Positions 22,859 through 32,564 are shown, counted from the first letter of the stretch. The stretch: 64,000 nucleotides of DNA from Amyelois transitella (GCF_032362555.1 NC_083508.1:3191001-3255000), one strand, 5' to 3'. Translations and numbers: made by a program. Notes: generated by a model not told the origin, from the sequence alone.

Positions 22859-24058
22859 CTATTCTAGCCCCTCCCGTTTCTTCCACTCACTCTTGAGCTG
22901 AGCCATCTTCTTTTTCTTATACTCATTCTTCTTATATTTTTGCTCCTGAAGTCTCCTTCTCTGGGCCGCCACACTCTCCTCTCCGTTCAATGTTTCATCC
23001 AATTTCTCCACCAACATCTCTCTAGCTAATTTCCTGTTCTCATCTTGACATCTGCTTATGTGACATTTCACTACTGTACCTAAAAAAGAATATTTATTTG
23101 AAAAAGTACTCTAAAACTATATTTAAGCAATGACAACTAGATTCTAGTTCCCATTAAGCATTGCCTGGTCCAAATTAGGTAAAACAAGTATCTTGGGGGC
23201 TTCCAGTCCAACAAGAACCTTACTTTACGCCCATCGCCTGTATGAATACTGTAAGTACTTATAAAGAAAGTCCTACTTAGTAATAGTGAATCTATTAGAC
23301 AAAACCTGTATGTAGAAGGTTTATACCTACCATTAGTTTTAAATTAGTACACAAAAATTGAGGCCTTAAGAAATAAATACCTACTTTTTAATTATATTCC
23401 TGTAGATACTATTATCTAGTGGTGAGTATTACACAATTATAATTAATTTTACATGTCGTTTATTTCACTTTTGATCTCATAAATTAAGTATCACATACTG
23501 AAAGCTACCTTGTCTCTTTTGTAGTAATTAAAAATTAATGGTGTATAAATGCACTTTGGAAGCGGTAGTAGTTATAATTAGATTTAAGTGATACCTTGTA
23601 TCCAATTTTGAAAATAAATTTATTCTATTCTATTGCTACCTGAGCAAACCTGGGCTGGTTACATAGTAGAAATCATGAAGCCAAGTCTTTTGTTTTTTTT
23701 TTGTCAGATTTATTTTCTTTCCATCAAAGACAAAAATTTACTACTAAATGTTTTCACTCATTCACAGTATAAAACTAAATAACCTAGGTTCCTTTCCAGA
23801 GTGGTGAGGATGTGCCTGGGAATATAGCCAGGAGGAAGACTCATTCAGAGTGTAGTCACCTGTAGGCAGATGCGTGAGGACTACACAATTGGCATTTTTG
23901 TTCACTGCAGACCCTCCCGGACCACTCCCTCTGACAAATGCCTCACTTAGTTCGTGTTCTTGAATTTTGGGGACCTTTGAGAAGTCTATAGTGTGTTTGA
24001 AAGCTGCTAATGTGCGAGGCAGCCATGAGAAGTTGGGGCCACGGAGTACACTCAACAT
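22859..24058 (-). CDS. MTRFR: MTRFR (C12orf65)-like mitochondrial translation release/rescue factor, second cistron
   Basis: Two coding exons, 24058-23860 and 23079-22859 (139 aa). The donor after 23860 (G|GTGACT) and the acceptor before 23079 (TTTTTTAG|GT) join in frame to give LTHLPTG-TVVKCHISRCQDEN, the invariant stretch of the class-I release-factor-like domain. The N-terminus (about residues 1-25) has Arg/Lys and hydrophobic residues and few acidic ones, as expected of a mitochondrial presequence. The catalytic-loop region is residues 42-60 (FVRGSGPGGSAVNKNANCVV); the family has GGQ where this protein has G48-G49-S50. The C-terminus (residues 100-139) is Lys/Arg/Glu-rich, like the ribosome-binding tail of MTRFR/ICT1 proteins. 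In humans MTRFR rescues stalled mitochondrial large subunits. Start: the ATG at 24058 is chosen because it lies 1 nt after the stop of the upstream LYR ORF; the open frame extends four non-ATG codons further. A possible minus-strand ATTAAA lies near 22790. Family assignment is strong; catalytic activity is uncertain because of the GGS. Confidence 0.9.
23551..23635 (+). mobile_element. Non-LTR retrotransposon 3' tail (family D, TTCTA repeat end)
   Basis: TTTGGAAGCGGTAGTAGTTA, then ATCCAATTTTGAAAATAAAT and a TATTC repeat. The same tail occurs at 41970-42028 and partly at 51297-51365. It lies in the MTRFR intron, antisense to the gene. Confidence 0.65.
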
Positions 24059-24059
24059 T

Positions 24060-24580
24060 TTATACAACACTGCTGCGTTTCAACAACGCTTCACCTTTCT
24101 GGAATTAAACATAATTTATTAATATTACAAAAAGCCTTAGAGAGGTAATCATTTACGTCTAGCTTATTAATATACATAGGTATAGACAAAGGTACACAAT
24201 TTAAAAATAATAAAATGCAACCTCCACAAGAATTTTAATGGATTATCTAATATACTCATTAAGGTTTAGGTTTCTCTCTATCAGAACTATATAAAAAATG
24301 AAGTATATTATTTTACGTTACCTACAAATCACGTTATATTAGGGTTCCGTAGTAAACAAGGACCCCTTTTAGTTTTTGGCTATCACTTTTCAAATAATTA
24401 TTGTAAACTGCAACAAACCTGATACGCAAAGGTGATTTCGTCGATGTTGGTTAGATTTTTATTCTTTTTAAACTCTGTTGCTATCTTTCGTCGGAAAAAT
24501 ATAGGATCCGTAAGAGTAAGGGACTTCGAATACAACATTAAATGTTTGTACAGCCTCAGCACCTCCGGTCTGGTAGGCAT
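24060..24580 (-). CDS. LYR-motif mitochondrial microprotein (MIEF1-MP/L0R8F8-like), first cistron
   Basis: Two coding exons, 24580-24419 and 24098-24060, giving 66 aa. The donor is CAG|GTTTGT at 24418 and the acceptor is TTCCAG at 24100-24099, both phase 0. The first exon encodes a start followed by RPEVLRLYKHLMLY and FRRKIATEFKKNKNL; the second adds KGEALLKRSSVV and TAA. The pattern L-Y-(R/K), then a second basic helix with EF(R/K)KN, is that of LYR-family (Complex1_LYR) proteins, which bind mitochondrial acyl carrier protein. The length (66 versus about 70) and the KN/KG spacing resemble the human microprotein encoded upstream of MIEF1. The canonical Arg of LYR is Lys12 here. The stop TAA (24062-24060) is followed by one A and then the ATG of the MTRFR-like ORF, and exon 2 is shared by both, so the mRNA should be bicistronic. 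The intron-spanning model rests on splice signals and homology recalled from memory. Confidence 0.8.
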
Positions 24581-25533
24581 TTTTATTACACAATTCTGAA
24601 CGCTGAAATATAAAACTGTGCGTATAAAAAAAAAACATTGTAAGGATTTACTATCTTAAACTCCCCAATCGGGAAGATAATATTGAAAAGCTCCAAATAA
24701 ATATTTCACTTACCAAATAAAACTCCTGGTTTTTAATTATGTCATTTTCGTTTATATAACATCTAAATTTATAACCCTTGATTTTATATATTTTAGGCTA
24801 TGATTTTAGGTTATTCGAAATCGAATTTAAGGAATCACATAAAATGTTACGACCTATAGAAAATTTTTCCCCACTTTTTTAAATGAAGGCCGCCAGTATC
24901 AAATGCCACTGCTGGCATCACAAAGAATTTATTGAGTCTGGTCCTGACTGATTGTGATCGCATGTTGCAGTCCTACTAACCATTTTTTCAATAGAAACAA
25001 AGTATTAAAGGTTTCTCAAAACATAATTTACTATTCTTGTCCCTAAAAATATCATTATTAGATTCTTAAAAAAAGTCCCTTCTGACCTGACTCCCTATTA
25101 ACACTGCAAGTCCCTAAATTTGGAGACAAAATCCTTAAGTTGGAAATAAATAGAATTCACGTCAAATGCTAATGCATTATTGCCAACCCCAAAAAGCTAA
25201 AAAACAACAACTCACCTTAAAAAAAACAGTAGGTAAAAAAGGCAGATTTCATAATTTTGCTCGTATAATTATAATTAATAAACAATTTTCTAAGTTACAA
25301 GTCTAGAATAACTAACCATTTCTCAGTAAATATGGCTTTATTCAATAAAATTGTACAGTATGACTTAAGCATGTGACACAAATGAAATGTCCCTTTTATG
25401 ATAAAAGGGATATTCTCAATTAAGTTAAAAGGTGTCAAAGCTAATGTGGAGGTTGCATATCACCACAACAAGAACTCATATACATTGATATATTTGTTAG
25501 TACAACAATAAAAGAACAAAAATCAAAGTAAAA
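24581..25533. other. Upstream region of the LYR/MTRFR locus
   Basis: AT-rich DNA 5' of the minus-strand bicistronic locus; it should contain its promoter. No TATA box is assigned. The only notable structure is the inverted repeat at 25391-25409. Confidence 0.35.
25391..25416. promoter_or_regulatory. Inverted repeat with overlapping kappaB-like motif upstream of Dredd
   Basis: CCCTTTTATGATAAAAGGG is a perfect 9-bp inverted repeat around a single G. Its last GGG begins GGGATATTCT (25407-25416), which fits the insect NF-kappaB consensus GGGRNNYYYY. It is 714 bp from the Dredd start; regulatory function is inference only. Confidence 0.2.
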
Positions 25534-25702
25534 TTATTTTTCAGTTTCCATTGCCTCATCTTCCATATTTTCACACTCATTATTATTTTTAAAATCATAC
25601 ATATTTTTGCTGAATATCTTCATGTACCTTTCTGTGGCTTCAAATGAATAGCAATCGGTTATTTCGGATTTAGTGTGTAATACTTCTTTAATACTTGTTC
25701 GA
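25534..25702 (-). other. Possible 3'-terminal exon or gene fragment (55 codons)
   Basis: On the minus strand an acceptor-like ACTTTTAG at 25704-25703 opens an ORF beginning RTSIKEVLHTKSEITD and ending in an acidic NNNECENMEDEAMETEK tail and TAA at 25536-25534. The composition (mixed charge, acidic C-terminal tail) looks protein-like and differs from surrounding DNA, but an in-frame stop lies just upstream and no matching upstream exon was found between it and Dredd. It could be the last exon of a gene that overlaps Dredd, a retrocopy remnant, or chance. Confidence 0.3.
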
Positions 25703-26129
25703 CTAAAAGTATTCGGTTACGTAATTTAACTAAGAAATGTACCATCTAGTGTCATTGTGTTTATTATGTAGTGGTTATCAAAAAATTTATGCAGAGTAGT
25801 ATAATAGATGACGCCGAACGCTAGTTGAAAAACAGTAGAAAATAGGAATCAAACAGAAAACAAGGACATCAATGTGAAAACAGCAAATCTACTGTTAAAA
25901 TAGTAGGGTTGGTAACACTGTGTTAATGATAACTGTTATGAGTGTCACATTGATTGATGACAGATTATTGATACTCAACAACGTCAACAACAAAGTAGGT
26001 ACCTACCTAGTAATAGTATCTAATGGGAAAATCCCGCAGGAAAGAAAAGTAAGCAAGTTGAAATTTACTATTGAATCAAAACCATTTTTTTTATTCAATC
26101 AAGATTCTACGTGAAGTATTTACACAATA
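25703..26129 (+). other. Immediate upstream region and probable 5' UTR of Dredd
   Basis: About 430 bp without a credible ORF. A 64-codon plus-strand ORF (25920-26114) has no recognisable features and ends just before the Dredd ATG. The Dredd transcription start was not located. Confidence 0.35.
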
Positions 26130-27734
26130 ATGTGGAGTTCTGATGCGCAGGCCAATGAGGCCATCTCGAGTGATAAAACTTTCGGCAACATGAATTCAAT
26201 CAACCTCTACGCTATCAGTGAAATTCAAAAAGAAATAGATCCAAGTGACATGATTTCATTGGTATTTCTGCTGTACGATGTTCCCGACACAGCTTTGCAG
26301 CGTCTCGTCATATACGAAAGAGTTTACAAAGATAGTATTGGAGGAAGTGTATCAGATTTACTCCATCAATGGGCCGTGCACACCCAGAGCAGAAGTACTT
26401 GGAAACATGAATTCCTTGAGGCATTAGTGATTTGCCAGCTGAATCAAATAATAAGAAAGTTGGGTTTCAATGTTGCAGATATCAAGAGAAACTTTGAGCT
26501 GAACAACAGTAAAACTTATATAAATCCTATGAAAAAGTTGTTATACAAGCTGTGTGAACACATAGAGTTGGAAAATCTTACGAAATTGAAAAACACTCTG
26601 CTAACATATAATATTAACACTAGTGATTATGAACACTGTGAATTGATATTTTTAGATCTAATGTGTAAAAAGTTCATTAAATTTAAACAGTACAGCTATG
26701 GAAATAGAGTAACATCTCATGAATATAATGTGGCAAAACTTGCAGATATCATTGAAAACTTCAACGGGCTAGAGAAATTAGCTCAAGATCTCCGCACCTT
26801 GGAAGATGCTAATGTTAAACATAATGTACTTGAAAAACCTAATATGACTCCTGTTGCATCATCTTCAAAAGTGAATGAAGAAATTAATAAAATAAATGAT
26901 GATGATTTTAGTGATTCCTTTGATTTGTTTAACAAATTAATGGAAGATGTTAAAATTGACAGTTTGAAATCTGATAAAAAAATACAAAATAGAACCATTT
27001 ATGACATCAAAAATCCCAACAAAGTTGGCATCTGTTATATCATAAATCAGGAGCATTTTTATCCTTCAAAATATAGCATTGAAAATAAATCTGATAGTAA
27101 ACAGCTACTACCTCGAAAAGGGTCCACAAAAGACAAAGAAAGATTGAAAAGAACAATGTCCGCATTAAACTTTGAAGTAATAAGTGATGACAATCTGGAT
27201 CATATTACTATGAAAAATAAAATAGAAAGCATTCTCAAATATAGAGTTCACCGTGACCATAGTATCTTCATGCTTTGTATTTTGTCTCATGGAACGAGGG
27301 GTCATATTTATGCTGCTGACTCTGTAAAAGTCAAAGTGGAAGCTATTGAAAATCTGCTGGATTGTGAAGGGGCCAAACATCTACAAGGCATGCCAAAAGT
27401 GTTCATATACCAAGCATGTCAAGTTGATGAGCAGGTGCAGACACCTGAACTGATGCCAGATGCCCCAAATTATTATATAAAGAAATCGGATATTCTTCTT
27501 TACTCTGCTACTGCACCAGGTTATGAAGCATATAGACTAGAAAAATATGGCTCACTTTTTATACAAATATTATGTAAGGTCATTGAAGAGAATGCAGATA
27601 AGGCACACTTGGAAGATATCTTCACAAGTGTTTCATATTATGTGTATAAAATTTGCACTAAACTCCGTCGAGATCAGTTACCCAAAAAAGAGACCACCCT
27701 GTTAAAAAACTTGCATTTGACGAAGAAAAGTTGA
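26130..27734 (+). CDS. Dredd: Dredd, caspase-8-like initiator caspase of the IMD pathway
   Basis: A single uninterrupted 534-codon ORF starting at the ATG at 26130. Residues about 26-113 and 131-223 form two all-helical segments consistent with the tandem death-effector domains of Dredd/caspase-8. A Ser/Asp/Asn-rich linker follows, then the caspase domain from about residue 297 (KVGICYIINQEHF). The catalytic His387 lies in ILSHGTRGH and the catalytic Cys430 in the pentapeptide QACQV instead of the usual QACRG; Drosophila Dredd is also known for a QACQ-type site. The small-subunit motif SATAPGYEAYR and GSLFIQ are present. Asp444 (LMPD) in the short interdomain linker is a candidate cleavage site (inference). 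In insects Dredd cleaves Imd and Relish to drive antibacterial peptide expression. The AATAAA at 27865-27870 is a likely poly(A) signal. It is divergent to the LYR/MTRFR locus and convergent with POP5. No disabling change is seen. Confidence 0.95.
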   Translation: MWSSDAQANEAISSDKTFGNMNSINLYAISEIQKEIDPSDMISLVFLLYDVPDTALQRLVIYERVYKDSIGGSVSDLLHQWAVHTQSRSTWKHEFLEALVICQLNQIIRKLGFNVADIKRNFELNNSKTYINPMKKLLYKLCEHIELENLTKLKNTLLTYNINTSDYEHCELIFLDLMCKKFIKFKQYSYGNRVTSHEYNVAKLADIIENFNGLEKLAQDLRTLEDANVKHNVLEKPNMTPVASSSKVNEEINKINDDDFSDSFDLFNKLMEDVKIDSLKSDKKIQNRTIYDIKNPNKVGICYIINQEHFYPSKYSIENKSDSKQLLPRKGSTKDKERLKRTMSALNFEVISDDNLDHITMKNKIESILKYRVHRDHSIFMLCILSHGTRGHIYAADSVKVKVEAIENLLDCEGAKHLQGMPKVFIYQACQVDEQVQTPELMPDAPNYYIKKSDILLYSATAPGYEAYRLEKYGSLFIQILCKVIEENADKAHLEDIFTSVSYYVYKICTKLRRDQLPKKETTLLKNLHLTKKS

Positions 27735-27787
27735 TGAGATTTAAAAAGTGTCAATCAGATGACAAATTAATTTTTTTACTCTTGTAA

Positions 27788-27793
27788 TTTTAA
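27788..27793 (-). terminator. Possible poly(A) signal ATTAAA for POP5
   Basis: A minus-strand ATTAAA (plus-strand tttaat) 86 nt beyond the POP5 stop codon. It is the closest signal-like hexamer seen. It lies within the expected Dredd 3' UTR. Confidence 0.35.
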
Positions 27794-27864
27794 TACTTTC
27801 TTAGATACCCAAGTGCTTTGTATATAATTGTATTAAAAAAAAAAATGTGAATTTTGTTTTTTAT

Positions 27865-27870
27865 AATAAA
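27865..27870 (+). terminator. Poly(A) signal AATAAA for Dredd
   Basis: Canonical AATAAA 131 nt after the Dredd stop codon and only 9 nt before the antisense POP5 stop codon (27879), so the two transcripts probably overlap at their 3' ends. Confidence 0.6.
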
Positions 27871-27878
27871 ACAACAAT

Positions 27879-28542
27879 TTATGAAATATTCTCAATGTTT
27901 ATTGTGACATCTGTCTTTGTAAAATCCATCACAGCTGCTTCCATCATTCTCCTCTCTTCATCTGTTTTTAGTTTTGCCCACATTTTATCTAGATACATCC
28001 TTTGATGTTTCTGTATGAATTTAAAACTGTGCTTCAATGTAGCTCCTACGTGAAGTGTTTTTAGTCTTGCATCTAATTTCCCTATTTTAGAAACAAAGGG
28101 TAAACTACTGGTGACAAAGTGATGTGGTCCATGTCTTACTCGTATAATAGCTATTCTTGTGTTTTCATTGCAATATTTGGTTAAGAAACCTGTCCGCACA
28201 GCTGCACTCCCAAAGTCACCATGTAGCTGTTGTACTTTGCTTGCTACTGTATCATGAAATATTTTAGATTTCAACGACAGTGGTTTTGAATTTGGAATAT
28301 CAGGAGCTGCTATTTCTACAGTAATGTATCTGGAAAATTTTGAAGTCAAGTCAGCGTTTATGTTCAACAGTAATTTCACACACCCTACAAAATATGTAGA
28401 TTTTGCAAGTAGGCGCGTTATAGTCGCATTTTATATTATCTTCTTTTAACTAGCAATTAGACAAGCGCAGTTTTATAAAAGCATTGAAATTTTGACTTTC
28501 ATTTTTTCATCTAGGTACCAACCTGTTTTTGAATCGAACCAT
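27879..28542 (-). CDS. Pop5: POP5, ribonuclease P/MRP protein subunit
   Basis: Two coding exons, 28542-28523 and 28329-27879 (156 aa). The tiny first exon encodes the family-typical N-terminus MVRFKN plus two bases. The donor AG|GTTGGT at 28522 and the acceptor TTTTCCAG at 28331-28330 restore an Arg codon and give MVRFKNRYITVEI. The ORF without the intron would begin at a non-ATG codon, so the split model is preferred. Family landmarks are a segment near residues 40-60 with HGDFG and the central core KYCNENTRIAIIRVRHG followed by VTSSLPFVSKIG, then TLHVGATLKH. POP5 is a structural subunit of RNase P and RNase MRP in the nucleus, needed for tRNA 5' processing and rRNA maturation; length agrees with the human protein (about 163 aa). 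Its 5' end faces FGGY and its 3' end faces Dredd (144 nt between stop codons). Confidence 0.94.
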
Positions 28543-29394
28543 CTTATGTTGTTGTAATTTTTGTGCTGTTTGTACCACCCGTTAACTGTTCTTTTTCCAC
28601 TTGGTTAATATTAAGTAATGTGAATTAATTACAATTGAAAAGTTATCGCTAGGTGCAAGATTATTTGTTTACATTTGTTGTTTCAGGCACAAAGTTTTCA
28701 ATTTCAATTCATGCTTCAAGCCAACTTCATACAAAGTTAATAATATGTGTGTCACACTGACAGTGACACACGAACAGATGAAGAGTAAAAATGAGGTCGA
28801 ATTTGGGAAGAATTGAGAACCTCCTCCTCCTTTTTTGAAGTCGGTATAAAAAATCATCAACTTTATGCGAACGTCACTGTCAGTCAATGCTAAATACGTC
28901 GGGCGGCAAAATTAAATTTGTTTGTTCGATGCACTGAGCCTGGATACATTGATATACATAACATTTAATAAATTAAAAAAACTAAGTATCGGTTATGTAG
29001 GTATGTTGATACCTTTTTTTACGAAATATTTATTTTATCATAATTTAAATAAAAATTGTGTTTGTTAAAATACCAGAAAAAATTCTGAAGTTCAGGGGAG
29101 AGCGAGGTTATCTCAAATAGATAAAAAAAAACTACTTCAAACAAAAGTAACTAAACGGTATTACGCTATTTCATTTCGTATCTTTATGACCAAGAGCATT
29201 ATCTTGTTATTAGTGCTACACAAACTGGAACCGGTGTGTGTTGTAAGCATATCTTCGGCCTTGTAACAGTGACAATATTTATATCATTACATTCCCTTCT
29301 CTTTATTTTTCTATAGCTTTCATTAATTTTCTTATCTGCTACATCATATTACAGCTTTTAGGTGGATTGGTAGAACTGTATTACAGATAAGACA
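28543..29394. promoter_or_regulatory. Divergent intergenic region between POP5 and FGGY
   Basis: About 850 bp between two start codons pointing away from each other; it must hold both promoters and 5' UTRs. No convincing TATA box was placed. A hairpin lies at 28747-28771: arms GTGTGTCAC and GTGACACAC around a 7-nt loop. No coding signal was seen; the 72-codon minus ORF in this interval has no conserved features. Confidence 0.5.
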
Positions 29395-31414
29395 ATGTCT
29401 AATGAGGTATATTTCGTTGGCGTTGACGTGGGATCCGGCAGCGTTCGCGCTGCCCTTGTTGATGATAGAGGTCATGTTCTAAGGACCTCTGTCAAGGAGT
29501 TACAGACTTGGAAACCCAAAGTCAACTATTATGAACAATCTTCGAATGACGTCTGGAATTGCTGCATTTATGTTATCAAGGTAATAATGATCATGCTCAT
29601 AAATAATATAAGCATTTACAAAATATTACCAACACTTATTTCTTTTGCAGAACGTCGTAACTAATATCAATCCTGCACTTGTCAAAGGTATTGGGTTTGA
29701 TGCAACTTGTTCATTGGTGGCATTGGATAAAAATTGCAATCCAATAGCAGTTAGCAATTCCAATAACAATGAACAAAACATCATCATGTGGATGGACCAC
29801 CGAGCTCAAACAGAAGCAGACTTTATAAACAAGACTGACCACGAAATACTGAAATATGTAGGAGGCAAAGTCAGTTTGGAAATGGAAATTCCAAAGCTGT
29901 TATGGCTCAAGAAACATCTTGCCAACAAGTGGTCAGATTTCGGGTTGTTCTTTGATTTACCTGATTTTCTAACTTGGAAGGCGACTGGGTCATTGAGTCG
30001 GTCTCTCTGTTCCCTTGTTTGTAAATGGAACTATGAATGCTCAGTTGATGGCAAAAGAGGATGGAACACAAGTTATCTTCAAGAGATTGGCTTGGAGGAT
30101 TTAGCTGAAAATAATTTTAAGAAAATTGGTAATGAGGTTTTGATGCCAGGGGAGAGATGTGGTGGTCTTACTAAAGAAATTGCTAATGTACTTGGTCTAA
30201 TACCAAACACACCTGTTGCTACCTCTATAATTGATGCTCATGCTGGAGGATTGGGTATGATTGGCACAGCTGGTGAAGGAATAAGCACAGACATGTCCAG
30301 CCGCTTGGGACTGATTTGTGGTACATCAACATGCCACATGGCTGTTAATAATTCACCAGTATTAGTACAAGGTGTATGGGGACCATACTTTAGTGCTATG
30401 GTTCCAAACATGTGGTTAAATGAAGCTGGTCAGAGTGCTTCGGGAATGCTTTTGGACCACATAATATCTAACCATCCAGCTGGTATTGAACTGTTAAAAC
30501 AACATAACACTGGAGAGTAAGTTATCACATTATAATTTTTTTTTCTTTTTTGGTATCGCTGTTTCTAAAAAAATCTTTTTTTAGTGTACGTATCCATCTC
30601 AGGGACATCCTGTTGAAAATGGCCAATTCTCAAGGTCTGCCTGACCTCAGTTTATTAACCAAAGACCTTCATATATGGCCAGATTTTCACGGCAATAGAT
30701 CACCTATAGCTGATCCTGCCATGAGAGGAATGGTTGTTGGCTTATCCTTGGACAAAAGTGAAGAAAGCTTAGCTTTACTTTATCTTGCCACTTTACAAGG
30801 GCTTTCTGTGAGTATATTGTATTATGATATTTTTTATAGTGAACTAGCTGATCCGGCAAACATTGTTTTGCCATATAAATAATAATAAATGATTTATCAG
30901 TTATTAACCAGTGATGAAAAAATGTTGGCCGATTCTCAGACCTACTCAATATGCTCACTAAATTTCATGAGAATCAGTGACATTGTGACACGAGAATTTT
31001 ATATATAGGATTTACTGTATTTATTGAAGCTCAAAAAAAAACAAAAATTTTTTTCAGTATGGAACAAGGCACATAATAGATGCTTTAGTGATGGCTGGCT
31101 ACGAACCATTCAAGTCTCTTTTAATTTGTGGTGGTATTACAAAGGATCCTCTTTTTGTACAAATACAAGCTGATGCTGTTGGGTTACCTATCCTAAGGCC
31201 ACATGAGAAAGATTCTGTATTAGTTGGGGCAGCTATATTAGGAGCAAATGCTTCACAGCATTTTAATAACATTCAGGATGCAATACATAACATGGGTGGT
31301 ACAGCTGATGTTATCCGACCGAATACAAATGTCAAAACATTTCATGATAAGAAATATAGGGTGTTCTTGAGAATGTTTCAGGATCAGTTAAAATACAGGG
31401 CAGTAATGCAGTGA
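29395..31414 (+). CDS. FGGY: FGGY-family carbohydrate kinase (D-ribulokinase-like)
   Basis: Four coding exons: 29395-29580, 29651-30516, 30585-30807 and 31058-31414, giving 543 aa (human FGGY is about 551). All borders are GT-AG (for example AAG|GTAATA, TTTTGCAG|AAC, GA|GTAAGT, TCT|GTGAGT, TTTTTCAG|TAT) and phases match. The start gives MSNEVYFVGVDVGSGSVRAA, whose DVGSGS is the N-terminal phosphate-binding motif of the FGGY fold. Further landmarks are GIGFDATCSLVALD, IMWMDHRA, FDLPDFLTWKATG, and IIDAHAGG with the predicted catalytic base Asp257; LICGTSTCHM lies near residues 283-292 and the C-terminal family signature SLLICGGITKDPLFVQIQAD lies in exon 4. The family phosphorylates sugars using ATP; the FGGY clade is associated with ribulose/ribitol-type substrates, but the exact substrate is inferred. 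It lies in tandem upstream of Bre1. No truncation or frameshift is seen. Confidence 0.95.
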
Positions 31415-32564
31415 CCAATTTCACAATGTAGTTAATAAGGGGCCAAATTATGGTTTGATAAATATATTATAGGCCAATATTATGCCAATGTTATACCATA
31501 GAATTATAGGTAATAGATTTCCATTTTTTTAAATTATGATAAGACTATAAAACTTTTTATATAATGTTACTTTTCATAACAAAGGAATATGTATATAGTT
31601 GGGTATTTATGTAATATTCTATTACTTTATCTGTGATCTATGTTGAAATGTGGTTGATATAAGTTCTTTATTATATGGAAATAATAATTATATGAATATA
31701 TTTTATTGAAATTGTGTTTCTCTGCAAACCTTTTTCCCGAAAATAGTACATTATTAAGAGTAGTTTTATCGCTTTTATGGATGTCCTAAAAGGGAATAAC
31801 CACATTTATCTAGTCCAAGATTCCATGTTGGTCTAGTATCCAAGAAGAACATAGTGTGTGCCGGCCGCCTGCTTTAAGCCAATCAAGAGCAAAACATAAG
31901 CTTAGCTAGCATTCCGTCACTATTGCCTTTAAATCTTTTCCAAGACCATTGGCTCTGTTTACCATACAACACTTAAAAGTATGATATTTAACAACAGTGT
32001 AAAAATTTTATTGTACGTTCTATCTACAATTTATCAACCCTACCATGCCAAGGTAGAAATTCAACCAAATTTAAATGGTTGAATTTATACAGTGGTATGG
32101 CAACACAAGTTTTGACTTGGTTTTGTTTTGACAACCAACGCCAAAAACCAAGAATCCAAAAAGTAGATAATACCAACCTTACCACAACGAAATAAAAAAA
32201 GTTGGGTTGCTATTACTTTGCGGGTGGAGCTAAGTGACCGTAAAGCTTTGATTTTGATAAAAAAATTCCCGTTTCATGTTTTAATCAAAATGATTATTAT
32301 TTTGAATACTAAATTAATTAAACTTTCATCACGTACTGAAATTAATTAACACAATATCCACTTCAAATTGTCAATATTGACAAGCAAGTAGGTATAGCCT
32401 TGGTAAATCTAAAATACATCCCATATGTCAGGCAATCCTTGCCTATAAACGACTTTCTTTTTCGGCTGGTTTATCCAAATCAATAGCTTGATAAACTTTT
32501 TACAATGAAAGTAAATTGTGTCTTAATCTACATGCTAAGATTTAGATGAATATTTCAGGTCAAG
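31415..32564 (+). other. FGGY 3' region and Bre1 promoter/5' UTR
   Basis: About 1.15 kb between FGGY and the Bre1 ATG. It holds the FGGY 3' UTR (no canonical AATAAA noticed in the first 300 nt), a degenerate SINE-like copy (31777-31965), and an 11-bp inverted repeat with an 8-nt loop at 32057-32086. A pyrimidine/AG acceptor-like site ends at 32558, 6 nt before the Bre1 start, so a non-coding first exon upstream is likely but was not located. Confidence 0.45.
31777..31965 (+). repeat. SINE-like family A, strongly diverged copy
   Basis: 'ggatgtcctaaaaggga', 'gctagcattccgtcactatt' and 'ccattggctctgtttacc' keep the family's order, with unrelated sequence between. Confidence 0.45.
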
